64,000 bases of DNA from NCBI GenBank assembly GCA_947625255.1, contig CANQNT010000015.1, forward strand, positions 1 through 64,000. The letters run 5' to 3'. Below are positions 45,813 to 54,340 of the stretch, piece by piece; position 1 is the first letter of the stretch; every line of letters begins with the position of its first letter. Below the pieces are notes generated by a model that was not told the DNA's origin, searched no databases, and saw only the letters and a list, made by a program, of their open reading frames with translations. The position numbers and the translations under genes are program-made. Origin of the DNA: an uncultured Acetatifactor sp. (GTDB lineage Bacteria; Bacillota; Clostridia; Lachnospirales; Lachnospiraceae).

Positions 45813-46577
45813 TTGGAACGAATTCTAATCATAGAAGAAAACACGATGCTCAGCGAACAACTGGCGGAGGCGCTGCGCAGAGCCGGTTTTACCTGCAGCC
45901 AGGCCTTTTCCGGAACAGAAGCCGTGTTTTATGCGGCACACGATCCTTTTGCCCTGGTAATCCTGGATCCCGCGCTGTCCGAACCGGGGGCGGAAAGCGT
46001 ATGCTCCCGCATTCAACGCATCACCCCCATTCCCATCCTTTTCTTTCCGAACAATACCGGGCCGGAAAACAAGACCGGCAACATACAGTCCCTGCCTGTA
46101 CAACTTGCGGGAAATCCTCCGTATGCTTCGGACGCCGCTCACTCAAAGGACGCTCCGCAGGCCCCATATCTGTCCGACCTGCTCGCCCGGGTCAGGATCC
46201 AACTCCGGGATTGCCTCGAAACGCCAGCCGCAAAGGCACACGGCGCACACTGCATACAATACCACGGGCTCAGCCTCTATCCTTCCTCCTATCTGGCAGT
46301 TATAGACGGCCATGAGCTCTCCCTGACCAAGCAGGAATTCAAAATCCTGCATCTGCTCCTTTCCATGCCGCGCCACACCTTTTCCAAGCAAGAGCTTTAC
46401 GATTACGCCTGGGATGATTTCTACCGCGGCCATATCAAAACGATTAACGTACACATCAGCAACATCCGGAGAAAATTGCGGGTTTTCTCCGACTTCCAAT
46501 TCATCGAAACTGTCTGGAAAAGAGGATACCGGAGGGGAGGGGGCGTTACCATTCCGCCAAGCGACACCCGAGACTGA
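45813..46577 (+). CDS. Atypical OmpR-like response regulator with a degenerate receiver
   Basis: A 254 aa regulator with a winged-helix DNA-binding domain (about 145-240; LTKQEFKILHLLLSM, INVHISNIRRKLR) behind an altered receiver. The acidic pocket reads EE instead of DD (IIEENTML), the phospho-acceptor Asp is kept (VILDPALSE), but the conserved Thr/Ser is replaced (ILFFPN) and the switch Lys is missing, with an extra Pro/Ala-rich stretch in its place. It may work without phosphorylation. The start is taken as TTG at 45813 behind GAGAGG, because the upstream ATG lies in the -10 box. No kinase is adjacent on its own transcript; vanRS-like genes follow after 180 bp. Confidence 0.8.
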   Translation: MERILIIEENTMLSEQLAEALRRAGFTCSQAFSGTEAVFYAAHDPFALVILDPALSEPGAESVCSRIQRITPIPILFFPNNTGPENKTGNIQSLPVQLAGNPPYASDAAHSKDAPQAPYLSDLLARVRIQLRDCLETPAAKAHGAHCIQYHGLSLYPSSYLAVIDGHELSLTKQEFKILHLLLSMPRHTFSKQELYDYAWDDFYRGHIKTINVHISNIRRKLRVFSDFQFIETVWKRGYRRGGGVTIPPSDTRD

Positions 46578-46652
46578 CCATTGGCAAACGTTTGAACGGC
46601 GACGCGCGCCCTCCGTCGCGTCCGCCGTTCCTGGAAATAATTCCATATAAGC

Positions 46653-46682
46653 TTGCCAGGAAAAAGGCATCTGTGCTATACT
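46653..46682 (+). promoter_or_regulatory. Promoter of vanR-vanS-like genes
   Basis: -35 TTGCCA (46653-46658), 18 bp spacer, -10 TATACT (46677-46682), 77 bp upstream of the vanR-like ATG. Confidence 0.6.
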
Positions 46683-46759
46683 GTGTCTGACAGGTCCGTT
46701 TCGCGGGAACGTTTCGGGCGGTCCGAATTCCGCAATATCTGTAGGAAAGGGACGACAAA

Positions 46760-47455
46760 ATGGGTGAAAAGATCATAATTGTAGATGATGAAAAAGAAAT
46801 CGCTGACCTGGTGGAGGTCTACTTGCGCAACGAGGGCTACGAGGTATTTCCCTTTTACAATGCCGCACAGGCCCTGGAATGTGTCGAACGGGAAGAGATC
46901 AGCCTGGCGCTGTTGGACGTGATGCTGCCGGATATGAGCGGCTTTGCCTTATGCCAACAGATTCGCAAAAAGCATCTCTTTCCCATCATCATGCTGACCG
47001 CCAAGGTAGAGGACATGGACAAGATCACGGGGCTGACCCTGGGGGCGGATGATTATATCACCAAGCCTTTCAATCCCTTGGAGCTGATAGCCAGGGTAAA
47101 GACACAGCTGCGCCGCTATACCCGCTATAATACGCAGGAAGCCCTACCCAGGGAAACGGATGAGTTCAATATCAGGGGTCTTCACATTTCCCGCGGCAGT
47201 CATAAATGCACCCTGAACGGCCAGGAACTGAACCTCACTCCCATTGAATTCAATATTCTCTGGTACCTCTGTGAACACAAGGGCAGCGTAGTATCCTCGG
47301 AGGAGCTTTTCGAGGCCGTCTGGGGAGAGCGTTATCTGGACAGTAACAACACCGTCATGGCCCATATCGCCAGGCTCCGTGAAAAAATGCGGGAGCCGGC
47401 ACGCAAGCCCAAATTTGTAAAGACCGTCTGGGGGGTGGGATATACCATTGAATAA
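46760..47455 (+). CDS. vanR: VanR-like response regulator
   Basis: OmpR-family regulator closely resembling VanR of VanG-type clusters: IIIVDDEKEIADLVEVYL at the start, phospho-acceptor in LALLDVMLPDMSG, IIMLTAK, LTLGADDYITKPF, and a winged helix (LTPIEFNILWYLC, NTVMAHIARLREKM). In known systems it activates genes for D-Ala-D-Ser peptidoglycan precursors in response to glycopeptides or wall stress. 231 aa. It overlaps the kinase gene by 8 bp. The name is by similarity and context; resistance is not shown by sequence. Confidence 0.85.
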   Translation: MGEKIIIVDDEKEIADLVEVYLRNEGYEVFPFYNAAQALECVEREEISLALLDVMLPDMSGFALCQQIRKKHLFPIIMLTAKVEDMDKITGLTLGADDYITKPFNPLELIARVKTQLRRYTRYNTQEALPRETDEFNIRGLHISRGSHKCTLNGQELNLTPIEFNILWYLCEHKGSVVSSEELFEAVWGERYLDSNNTVMAHIARLREKMREPARKPKFVKTVWGVGYTIE

Positions 47456-48590
47456 CTTTTCTCAAAAAAGACGTGCCCTGAAAAGCCGGCTGACAAGAAA
47501 GCTGCTCCTGCGGTATGCCTTATCACTGATTCTATATGCCCTCATACTCCTGGGGCTTTATATCGTGTCCTATCTCATATTTACCCAAAGGGTCTGGCAT
47601 TCTTATGATCCATTTTATTCCACACTGAAGCTTCTGTCCTTTATCGCTCCTCCCATCGGGGCATTATTGGGCTGGGCCGCCATTACTTATTATTTTATTT
47701 CCAGGCCTCTGCGCTATGTGGACGAGCTTGTTGACGCGGCCCAGGCCCTGGCGCAGCCGGACGAAACGCCGATTCAGCTGTCCGATGAATTAAAAGCCGT
47801 GCAGGATGAGCTAAACCAAGTGCGCTCCCAGACCTTGCGCAACGCGCAGCTGGCCAGGGAATCCGAGCAGCGCAAGAATGACCTGATCGTTTATCTGGCC
47901 CATGACCTGAAAACTCCTTTGACCAGCGTCATCGGTTATTTGTCTCTTTTGCGGGACGAGCCTCAGATCAGTCAGGAGCTTCGGGCCAAGTATACGGGAA
48001 TCGCCCTGAACAAGGCTGAGCGGCTGGAAGAATTGATTAATGAATTCTTCGACATCACCCGATTTAACCTGACCACTCTGACTTTGGAACCGGAGCGCAT
48101 TAACTTAAGCCGCATGGCGGAACAGATTGCCAGCGAATTCTCCCCGATTCTGGCGGAAAAGGATCTCACCTGGGATTTGGGAATCGCGCCGGACATTGAA
48201 TATGTCTGCGATCCGGACAAGCTGGAGCGGGTTTTCGACAACCTGATCCGCAACGCCGTCAACTACAGCTATTCCGGCACGTCCATCCGTATGACTCTCC
48301 ACCGCTATTCCGCCGGGATCATTCTCTATGTGCGCAACCATGGCAAAACCATTTCCCCGGACAAGCTGGAACGCATTTTCGATCAATTCTTCCGACTGGA
48401 TTCCTCCCGCTCATCCTCCACCGGAGGCGCCGGACTGGGGCTTGCCATTACCAAGGAAATCGTGGAACTCCACGGCGGCACCATACAGGCTGACAGCAAG
48501 GATGAAAGCATCTCCTTTACCGTGATCCTGCCGGATAAACAACACGCAGCGCCGGAATCTGTCAAAAAGCGCTCGTCCGCCCCTGGCTGA
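47448..48590 (+). CDS. vanS: VanS-like sensor histidine kinase
   Basis: Partner kinase of VanR. The 380 aa protein has two transmembrane helices (about 20-45 and 62-85) with only ~15-20 residues outside, a HAMP-like linker, HisKA YLAHDLKTPLTSVIGYLSLL as in VanS, and an ATPase domain (NLIRNAVNYS, GGAGLGLAITKEIVELHGG). It starts with TTG at 47448 overlapping vanR. The short external loop suggests sensing within the membrane or with a partner protein. Confidence 0.85.
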   Translation: MNNFSQKRRALKSRLTRKLLLRYALSLILYALILLGLYIVSYLIFTQRVWHSYDPFYSTLKLLSFIAPPIGALLGWAAITYYFISRPLRYVDELVDAAQALAQPDETPIQLSDELKAVQDELNQVRSQTLRNAQLARESEQRKNDLIVYLAHDLKTPLTSVIGYLSLLRDEPQISQELRAKYTGIALNKAERLEELINEFFDITRFNLTTLTLEPERINLSRMAEQIASEFSPILAEKDLTWDLGIAPDIEYVCDPDKLERVFDNLIRNAVNYSYSGTSIRMTLHRYSAGIILYVRNHGKTISPDKLERIFDQFFRLDSSRSSSTGGAGLGLAITKEIVELHGGTIQADSKDESISFTVILPDKQHAAPESVKKRSSAPG

Positions 48591-48606
48591 CCGGATGTGT
48601 GGACCA

Positions 48607-48662
48607 TGACAAGAATTTTGTAAGATTTTTATCAGGCTTTCACAAGAAAGGGATCATAAAAT
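48607..48662 (+). promoter_or_regulatory. Candidate regulator-dependent promoter of vanG
   Basis: TGACA (48607-48611) and TGTAA (48619-48623) flank seven bases, and a -10-like TAAAAT sits at 48657-48662 without a good -35. The distance from TGTAA to the -10 resembles that in the BceAB promoter region (53954-54028). Inferred. Confidence 0.35.
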
Positions 48663-48673
48663 CAATAGAAAAT

Positions 48674-48720
48674 AAGCGCCCCGTTTTGCTATACTCAACA
48701 AAGCAAAGCAGGGCGCTTTT
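48674..48720 (+). terminator. Strong hairpin between vanS and vanG (terminator or attenuator)
   Basis: AAGCGCCC (48674-48681) pairs with GGGCGCTT (48711-48718), continued after one mismatch by an inner 8 bp stem (48683-48690 with 48702-48709); TTTT follows. It can end the vanRS transcript or attenuate vanG expression, since it lies within the vanG leader if transcription starts at the upstream promoter. Confidence 0.7.
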
Positions 48721-48790
48721 GTGCGGGAAAACAAGGCTTATCGAATTGTCCGCAGAAGCGTTTCCGCAAAATGTTTACGAAAGGATATCA

Positions 48791-49927
48791 ATGATGAAGC
48801 AAAATATTGCCGTTTTCTTCGGGGGACATTCCCCGGAATATGAAGTTTCCCTACAGTCCGCCTATTCTGTCATTCGCAACCTGAATCCATCCAAATACAA
48901 CGTCATTCCCGTTGGCATCACCAGGCAGGGAGAGTGGTATTATTTTCATGGCGCTCCCGGACAAATCCCGGAAAACACCTGGTACAATCCCAAAGACTGT
49001 ACCATGGTCGTGCTGTCTCCCAATCGCGGCGCCCATTCTCTCCTGCTCTTACAAGACGGCCAGACCTATGCTCTGCCCATTGACGTGGCCCTGCCGATTC
49101 TTCATGGCCGGAACGGAGAAGACGGCACGCTCCAGGGACTGATCGAACTGGCCGGGATTCCTCTGGCAGGCTGCGGCACGCTCTCCTCCGCCCTCTGCAT
49201 GGACAAGGACAGGGCCCATAGGCTGGTCCAGGCGGCAGGAATCAACGTCCCCCACGCGACGGTCATACGTCAGACCGCTTTTCCCAAGGCACAGGCCTCT
49301 ATGGGAGAAACCATTCCCCTTGTACCAACACAACCGGCAGCGGACGGCACAGCCCAGGGGACGGCAGACCTGCCGCAGAAAATCGCCGCCTTTATCGAGG
49401 AAGTTGGTTTCCCTCTTTTTGTCAAGCCCGTCAAGGCGGGCTCCTCATACGGGGTAACCAGGGTCAGCTCTTCAGAAGAACTGCAGGGAGCCATCCGCCT
49501 CGCTTTCCAGTACGACAATCAAGTAATTCTGGAGGAGGCCATTCCTGGTTTCGAGGTGGGCTGCGCCGTCCTGGGCAATCAAGAACTCAGGGTTGGGGAA
49601 GTGGACGAAATCGAGCTTTCCGGAGGCTTCTTTGACTATACGGAAAAATACACCCTGAAAACTTCTGCCATCCACGTCCCCGCCAGAATCGACAAGCTCG
49701 CCTCGGAACGAATCAAGGATGCCGCCAGAACGGTTTACCGTGCGCTGGACTGCCGCTGTTTTGCCCGAGTGGATTTCTTTTTAACACCGGAAGGGCGCAT
49801 CGTATTCAATGAGGTCAACACCATTCCGGGCTTTACCGAGCACAGCAGATATCCGAAAATGATGGAGGCGGCGGGACTTTCCTTTTCAACGGTTTTGGAC
49901 AACATCATCTCGCTGGCCAGATCATGA
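48791..49927 (+). CDS. vanG: VanG-type D-alanine--D-serine ligase
   Basis: ATP-grasp ligase predicted to join D-Ala with D-Ser (or D-Ala) for peptidoglycan precursors. From the ATG at 48791 (AAAGGA site; another ATG follows directly) it is 378 aa, opening with AVFFGGHSPEYEVSLQSAYSV as in VanG. Further marks: HGRNGEDGTLQG, FVKPVKAGSSYGVTRV, the omega-loop FDYTEKYTLKTS and FNEVNTIPGFTEHSRYP. An insertion of roughly 25 residues (about 160-190) separates the N and central domains. D-Ser preference is inferred from VanG-like loop residues and from the racemase gene overlapping by ATGA. Confidence 0.85.
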   Translation: MMKQNIAVFFGGHSPEYEVSLQSAYSVIRNLNPSKYNVIPVGITRQGEWYYFHGAPGQIPENTWYNPKDCTMVVLSPNRGAHSLLLLQDGQTYALPIDVALPILHGRNGEDGTLQGLIELAGIPLAGCGTLSSALCMDKDRAHRLVQAAGINVPHATVIRQTAFPKAQASMGETIPLVPTQPAADGTAQGTADLPQKIAAFIEEVGFPLFVKPVKAGSSYGVTRVSSSEELQGAIRLAFQYDNQVILEEAIPGFEVGCAVLGNQELRVGEVDEIELSGGFFDYTEKYTLKTSAIHVPARIDKLASERIKDAARTVYRALDCRCFARVDFFLTPEGRIVFNEVNTIPGFTEHSRYPKMMEAAGLSFSTVLDNIISLARS

Positions 49928-51075
49928 CGGGGCATCGCGGCCGGGCCTGGATTGAACTGGACAGAACGGCCCTTGCCTCCAATCTGACGCTTCTGCGTTC
50001 CCAGCTGCCCAAGGGCTGTGAGCTGATGCCCGCCGTCAAGGCCAATGCCTATGGTCACGGAGCATGCCTGATCGCAAGGGAGTTGAACCGCCTGGGCGTA
50101 CAAGCTTTTTGTGTAGCCTGCGCGGACGAGGGTGCGGCTCTCCGTGAAGCTGGTGTCACCGGCATGATTCTGATTCTGGGCTATACCCATCCCGATCAGT
50201 TCCCCGTGCTTGAGCGCTGCCGGCTCACCCAGACCATCGTGGACGAGTCTTACGCGCTTCTGCTGCAGGAATACGGAGAACGCCATAAAAAAGACCCGGC
50301 GGGAACCGTTTTTTCAGTCCACCTGGGTCTTGATACCGGTATGCACCGTCTGGGTGTGCCATGGGAACACTTGGATCAAATATTAGCCATCTTTCGAATG
50401 AACCGACTGCGTATTGACGGAATTTTTACCCATCTCTGCGCCTCAGACCTTAAGACACCGGAAGCAGACGCCCTGACCAGGGCGCAAATCGGGGCCTTCT
50501 ATCAGACGCTGAATGCATTGTATCAGGCGGGCATTCCAAAGGTCAGGCATCATCTATTATCCAGCTATGGAGCCCTGCGCTATCCGGCTTACGGCGCGGA
50601 TTATGCCAGAATCGGCATCGCCCTTTATGGAACTCTCAGCACCAAGGAAGATCTGGAGCACTGCCCACTTCCCCTGACCCCGGTGCTGTCCCTGAAAGCG
50701 CGGGTGGCCTCCGTCCGTCCCATTCATCGGGGGGAGACCGCGGGCTATGACCTGGCCTATACCGCGGATTGCGACCGTCTGGTGGCGACCCTTTCCATCG
50801 GTTACGCCGATGGTCTGCCCAGGGCTCTTTCCTGCGGTGTGGGATATGTGCTGCTCCATGGCCGCAGAGCGCCTATCCTGGGAAAAATCTGCATGGATCA
50901 AACGCTGGCGGATGTTACAGGCATTCCCCAAACACGCCCCGGCGACCAGGCTGTATTGATCGGCATCTCAGGCCGGGAACAAATCACCGTCTGTGACCTG
51001 GCCGCCCGGGCCGGCACCATTTCCAACGAAATCCTAAGCCGACTGGGAGAACGTCTGCAGCGCGTCCTGATTTAA
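49924..51075 (+). CDS. VanT-like alanine/serine racemase lacking the membrane domain
   Basis: PLP-dependent racemase of fold type III that would supply D-Ser or D-Ala to the VanG-like ligase. The 383 aa protein has the PLP-Lys in PAVKANAYGHG (K near 38), LDTGMHRLGV, the ARIGIALYG segment and the second catalytic Tyr in SIGYADGLPR. Classical VanT proteins are ~700 aa with a membrane acyltransferase-like half; only the soluble racemase half is present here. The ATG overlaps the vanG stop. Its own stop overlaps the convergent bceB stop by four bases. Confidence 0.85.
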   Translation: MTGHRGRAWIELDRTALASNLTLLRSQLPKGCELMPAVKANAYGHGACLIARELNRLGVQAFCVACADEGAALREAGVTGMILILGYTHPDQFPVLERCRLTQTIVDESYALLLQEYGERHKKDPAGTVFSVHLGLDTGMHRLGVPWEHLDQILAIFRMNRLRIDGIFTHLCASDLKTPEADALTRAQIGAFYQTLNALYQAGIPKVRHHLLSSYGALRYPAYGADYARIGIALYGTLSTKEDLEHCPLPLTPVLSLKARVASVRPIHRGETAGYDLAYTADCDRLVATLSIGYADGLPRALSCGVGYVLLHGRRAPILGKICMDQTLADVTGIPQTRPGDQAVLIGISGREQITVCDLAARAGTISNEILSRLGERLQRVLI

Positions 51076-53117
51076 AGGGATTTGATCCCGCTGACAATGC
51101 GATAATAAGCCTGGGAGGTCGCGCGATACACGATCACATAAATCAAACCGAATGCAAGGATACAGCCCGCATTCACCAGAATCATCAGCCGCACATTGGA
51201 CATACTGAAAAGAAGCAAAAGCTTCTGGATCATGGGAAAAGCAAAGGCCAGATGCAGTCCGGCAACGGCCAACGGCAGAAGAAACACCGTCAGCATCTGA
51301 GACTGAATACTCCGCCGGATATCCTCTCCCGTCATCCCCACCTTGCGCATGATTTCATAGCGGGACTGATCCTCGTATCCTTCGGAGATCTGTTTATAAT
51401 AAACAATCAGCATAGCCGCGAAAAGGAATACGATTCCTAACAGAATCCCCAGGAAAAACAGGCCGCCATAGAGGGAGAGAAAATCCCACCGATCCCTGGC
51501 CACACTCTGCATCTGTATCGGATAGGTCTCTTCTTTTTCCCGCAGGACCAGTACTTTTTCCAAAATTCTCTGATAGAATCTCTCCTGGTCACTATTGCTT
51601 CCATTCAGATCAAAACCGTAATTCCACTCTTGCGTAATCACCGACTGGCCCGGCAAGCCATAAACCTCCTGACAGCGGTCGACCACTTCCTGCATATTGG
51701 GCAAAATCACATAGATGGAGGAAACCAACTGAACCCCGTCTTCTCCGTCCAGAATTTTTTTCAGATCCTCCTCCTCGATTTCCCGGACACGCCAGGTTCC
51801 AACCCCGGAAATCGTCAATTCCTTCCCATGATATTCATTTTTTCTGCTTCCTACCCATACCTCCCCGGGCGCGGGCTCGTCGGAGGCGTTGGTCTGGTTT
51901 CGGAACGCTTCCCAGTCCAAAAAATAAAGATACCATACATTACCGGAAGAGGACCGCGAAAGTTCCATCGCAGCATCCTCCGCCAGTATCAGCTGGTCCT
52001 CCATCCAAAAGCCTTCCGCGGTCCAGTAAACATAATCCTGCAGATTGCTCAGACGCATCCCTTCCTCATCCAGACTCTCATTCACCGTTTCCCGCACTGT
52101 ATCCAGCTTTTTTTCTTCCAAAGGACCTGTGATTGTCTCCTTCATGATAATATTCCGGGGATACCGCGCCCGTAAAATATCCATCTCTCCAAGGTACAGA
52201 CAAGCCGTAGCGGAGATCGTTACCAACACCATGGTACAAAGGATACAGATAGAGGCCAGTCCCGCCCCATTCCGCTTCATGCGATAAACCATGGAAGATA
52301 CGGATACAAAATGTGCCGTCTTATAATAATACCTTCTTCTTTTTTGCAGAAATCTGCACAGCGCCACGGAGCCTGCGATAAACAGCAAGTAGGTCGCCGC
52401 AATGACCATCCCCACGATCCAGAAAAACCACACAATTGCTTTCAGCGGCTCCTCGATCGTCACCGCCAGATAATAGGATACGCCCAGAAGCACCACTCCC
52501 AAAAGTGCCAGCACGTAGTTGGCCCGCGGCGGTTTTTCCCCCACGTTCTCGCTGCGCAGCAATTTCAGAGGATTGGAAAGCCTGACCAGCCATAGGGAAC
52601 GCAGCAGCAGAATGAAGAAAATCCCGGCAAAAATTTTGCAGGTCACCCCTATGGCCTCGAAACCGACGTGCATGGTAAAACTCGCTTCGCTTTTCATGAT
52701 ATAAATCAGGCCAACCTCCGCCAGCTTCGACAAAATAATGCCGATCCCCAAACCGCAGCACAAGGACAACACGACAGTGATCAGGCTCTCCCAAAGCATG
52801 ATGCACATCAGATTCCATTTCCGCATTCCCAGAATGTTGTAGAGACCAAATTCCTTATTTCTTCTGCGGATCACGAAGGCGCTGGTATATAATAGGAAGA
52901 ACAAGGAAAAAATCCCGATAATATAGGTTCCGAAGCCCAACATCTCCTCCAGGATCGAGCCGCCTTTGATCCCGCTCAGCGTTCCTCCGGTAGCCAAAAA
53001 GGCCACGATATAAAAGATCGCGATCATGCCCGCGCAAGTAAACAGGTAAGGCAGGTAAAGACTGCGGTTTTTCCGGATACCGGTCCAGGCCAGCCTCATG
53101 TAAAAAGGACACCTCAT
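51072..53117 (-). CDS. BceB-type ABC transporter permease
   Basis: A 681 aa FtsX/MacB-fold permease with ten predicted helices and one large extracellular domain (about 310-560) between helices 7 and 8, the hallmark of BceB/VraG peptide-antibiotic transporters, which free lipid II-cycle targets from bacitracin or lantibiotics and signal to a kinase. The N-terminus (ARM: MRLAWTGIRKNRSLYLPYL) and the C-terminal YEIMRKVGMTGEDIRRSI coupling segment are typical. It overlaps bceA by ATGA. No BceRS pair is adjacent other than the VanRS-like genes. Confidence 0.88.
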   Translation of the reverse strand: MRCPFYMRLAWTGIRKNRSLYLPYLFTCAGMIAIFYIVAFLATGGTLSGIKGGSILEEMLGFGTYIIGIFSLFFLLYTSAFVIRRRNKEFGLYNILGMRKWNLMCIMLWESLITVVLSLCCGLGIGIILSKLAEVGLIYIMKSEASFTMHVGFEAIGVTCKIFAGIFFILLLRSLWLVRLSNPLKLLRSENVGEKPPRANYVLALLGVVLLGVSYYLAVTIEEPLKAIVWFFWIVGMVIAATYLLFIAGSVALCRFLQKRRRYYYKTAHFVSVSSMVYRMKRNGAGLASICILCTMVLVTISATACLYLGEMDILRARYPRNIIMKETITGPLEEKKLDTVRETVNESLDEEGMRLSNLQDYVYWTAEGFWMEDQLILAEDAAMELSRSSSGNVWYLYFLDWEAFRNQTNASDEPAPGEVWVGSRKNEYHGKELTISGVGTWRVREIEEEDLKKILDGEDGVQLVSSIYVILPNMQEVVDRCQEVYGLPGQSVITQEWNYGFDLNGSNSDQERFYQRILEKVLVLREKEETYPIQMQSVARDRWDFLSLYGGLFFLGILLGIVFLFAAMLIVYYKQISEGYEDQSRYEIMRKVGMTGEDIRRSIQSQMLTVFLLPLAVAGLHLAFAFPMIQKLLLLFSMSNVRLMILVNAGCILAFGLIYVIVYRATSQAYYRIVSGIKSL

Positions 53118-53893
53118 CCCTTGTCACCGCCTATCTTGCCCTCTCCCGTAGCGAGAATTGTGAGCGTTTCGGAAATCTTCGTATAAAGCATTTCCTCCGT
53201 GCAGTCTCCCCGATAGATCTGGTGGAACACTTCTCCGTCCCGGATAAACATCACCCGGTTGGCATGGCTGGCCGCCTTGACCGAATGGGTCACCATAAGG
53301 ATGGTCTGCCCGCCGGCATTGATCGCGCGGAACATACGGAGCAGTTCGTCCGTGGCACGGGAATCCAATGCGCCAGTGGGCTCATCGGCCAAAATCAGCT
53401 TCGGCTTCGTGATCAGGGCCCGCGCCACCGCCGCTCTCTGCTTCTGCCCGCCAGAGACCTCATAGGGATACTTTTTCAGAATATCGGAAATGTTCAGTTG
53501 CTCCGCGATGGGAATCAGCCGGTCACGCATCTCCCCGTAGCGCTTTCCCGCCAACACCAGGGGCAGGAAAATATTGTCTTCCAGGGTAAACGTGTCCAAA
53601 AGATTAAAATCCTGGAACACGAAGCCCAGATTGTCCCTGCGGAAAGCCGCCACCGCGGATTCCCGAATCTGAAACAAATCCTGGCCGTCCAGCCTCACGC
53701 TCCCACCCGTGGGACGATCCAGGGCCGCCAGAATATTGAGCAGCGTGGTCTTGCCTGAACCGGACTCGCCCATGATCGCCACGTACTCTCCTTCCTCCAC
53801 GGTAAAATTCACGTTCTTCAGCGCTTCCACCTTGTTGCCGCCAAAACGCGTGGTGTAGGTCTTCTTCAGACCGCTTACTTCCAATATACTCAT
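53114..53893 (-). CDS. BceA-type ABC transporter ATP-binding protein
   Basis: ATPase of the BceAB-like transporter. From the ATG at 53893 (GGAGAG site) it is 259 aa, with Walker A GESGSGKTT (about 42-50), Q-loop FVFQDFNLLD, signature VSGGQKQRAAVARAL, Walker B LILADEPTGALD and switch His MVTHSVK. An upstream in-frame start 17 codons earlier lacks a ribosome binding site. Promoter region at 53954-54028. Confidence 0.92.
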   Translation of the reverse strand: MSILEVSGLKKTYTTRFGGNKVEALKNVNFTVEEGEYVAIMGESGSGKTTLLNILAALDRPTGGSVRLDGQDLFQIRESAVAAFRRDNLGFVFQDFNLLDTFTLEDNIFLPLVLAGKRYGEMRDRLIPIAEQLNISDILKKYPYEVSGGQKQRAAVARALITKPKLILADEPTGALDSRATDELLRMFRAINAGGQTILMVTHSVKAASHANRVMFIRDGEVFHQIYRGDCTEEMLYTKISETLTILATGEGKIGGDKG

Positions 53894-53953
53894 ATACTCT
53901 CCATCCTTTCCAAGCGTTTCCGCGGTCCAGCCGCTTACGCTCATTACAAGCGT

Positions 53954-54028
53954 ATTATACCAAAAAGGAGAAATGAGACGCCATGGAATCGTCTTACATT
54001 TCTCCCGTTGAAACTTACAATTTTGTCA
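53954..54028 (-). promoter_or_regulatory. BceAB promoter with BceR-like box
   Basis: A perfect -10 TATAAT (53954-53959) has no -35, as in activator-dependent promoters. Upstream, on the minus strand, TGACA-AAAT-TGTAA (54015-54028) fits the TNACA-N4-TGTAA form of BceR binding sites; a second TGTAAG (53993-53998) lies 21 bp closer to the promoter, two helical turns away. Confidence 0.65.
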
Positions 54029-54124
54029 TAATCCCAATAAAGCATGAAGGCGCCGGACTATGACACCTTTCTGCCGGACGCAGGGCGGGCGACGCCGACC
54101 GCTGCCGCCTCCGGAACAGGCGGC

Positions 54125-54340
54125 TTATTGGATGGAAACCACCTGGTAATCCTGAGCCTCCACGGCAGCTTTCAGCGTCTCATCCGCTACGTCCGCGCTC
54201 AGCTTTACCACCGCGGTTCCGGCGGTATGGCTGACCACCGCTTCCCGAACACCGTCAAGGGCTTCCAGAGCCTTTTTCACTCGCGCCTCACAATGCCCGC
54301 ACATCATTCCTTCGATTTTCATTGTCTTTTCCATTTTCAT
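54125..54340 (-). CDS. Possible internally initiated CopZ-like copper chaperone
   Basis: In frame with the end of copA, an ATG at 54340 lies three bases after a GAGG sequence (GACGAGGTAATG) and would give a 71 aa protein with the full CopZ fold ([12 protein letters not shown] ... YQVVSIQ). The preceding linker looks like degenerate intergenic DNA turned into coding sequence. Whether a separate product is made is unproven. Confidence 0.35.
   Translation of the reverse strand: MKMEKTMKIEGMMCGHCEARVKKALEALDGVREAVVSHTAGTAVVKLSADVADETLKAAVEAQDYQVVSIQ

Noticed and set aside
48599..48790. 64-codon N-terminal extension of vanG
   Set aside because: It crosses the long hairpin at 48674-48720; VanG proteins start at the MKQNIAVFFGG region and an AAAGGA site precedes the ATG at 48791.
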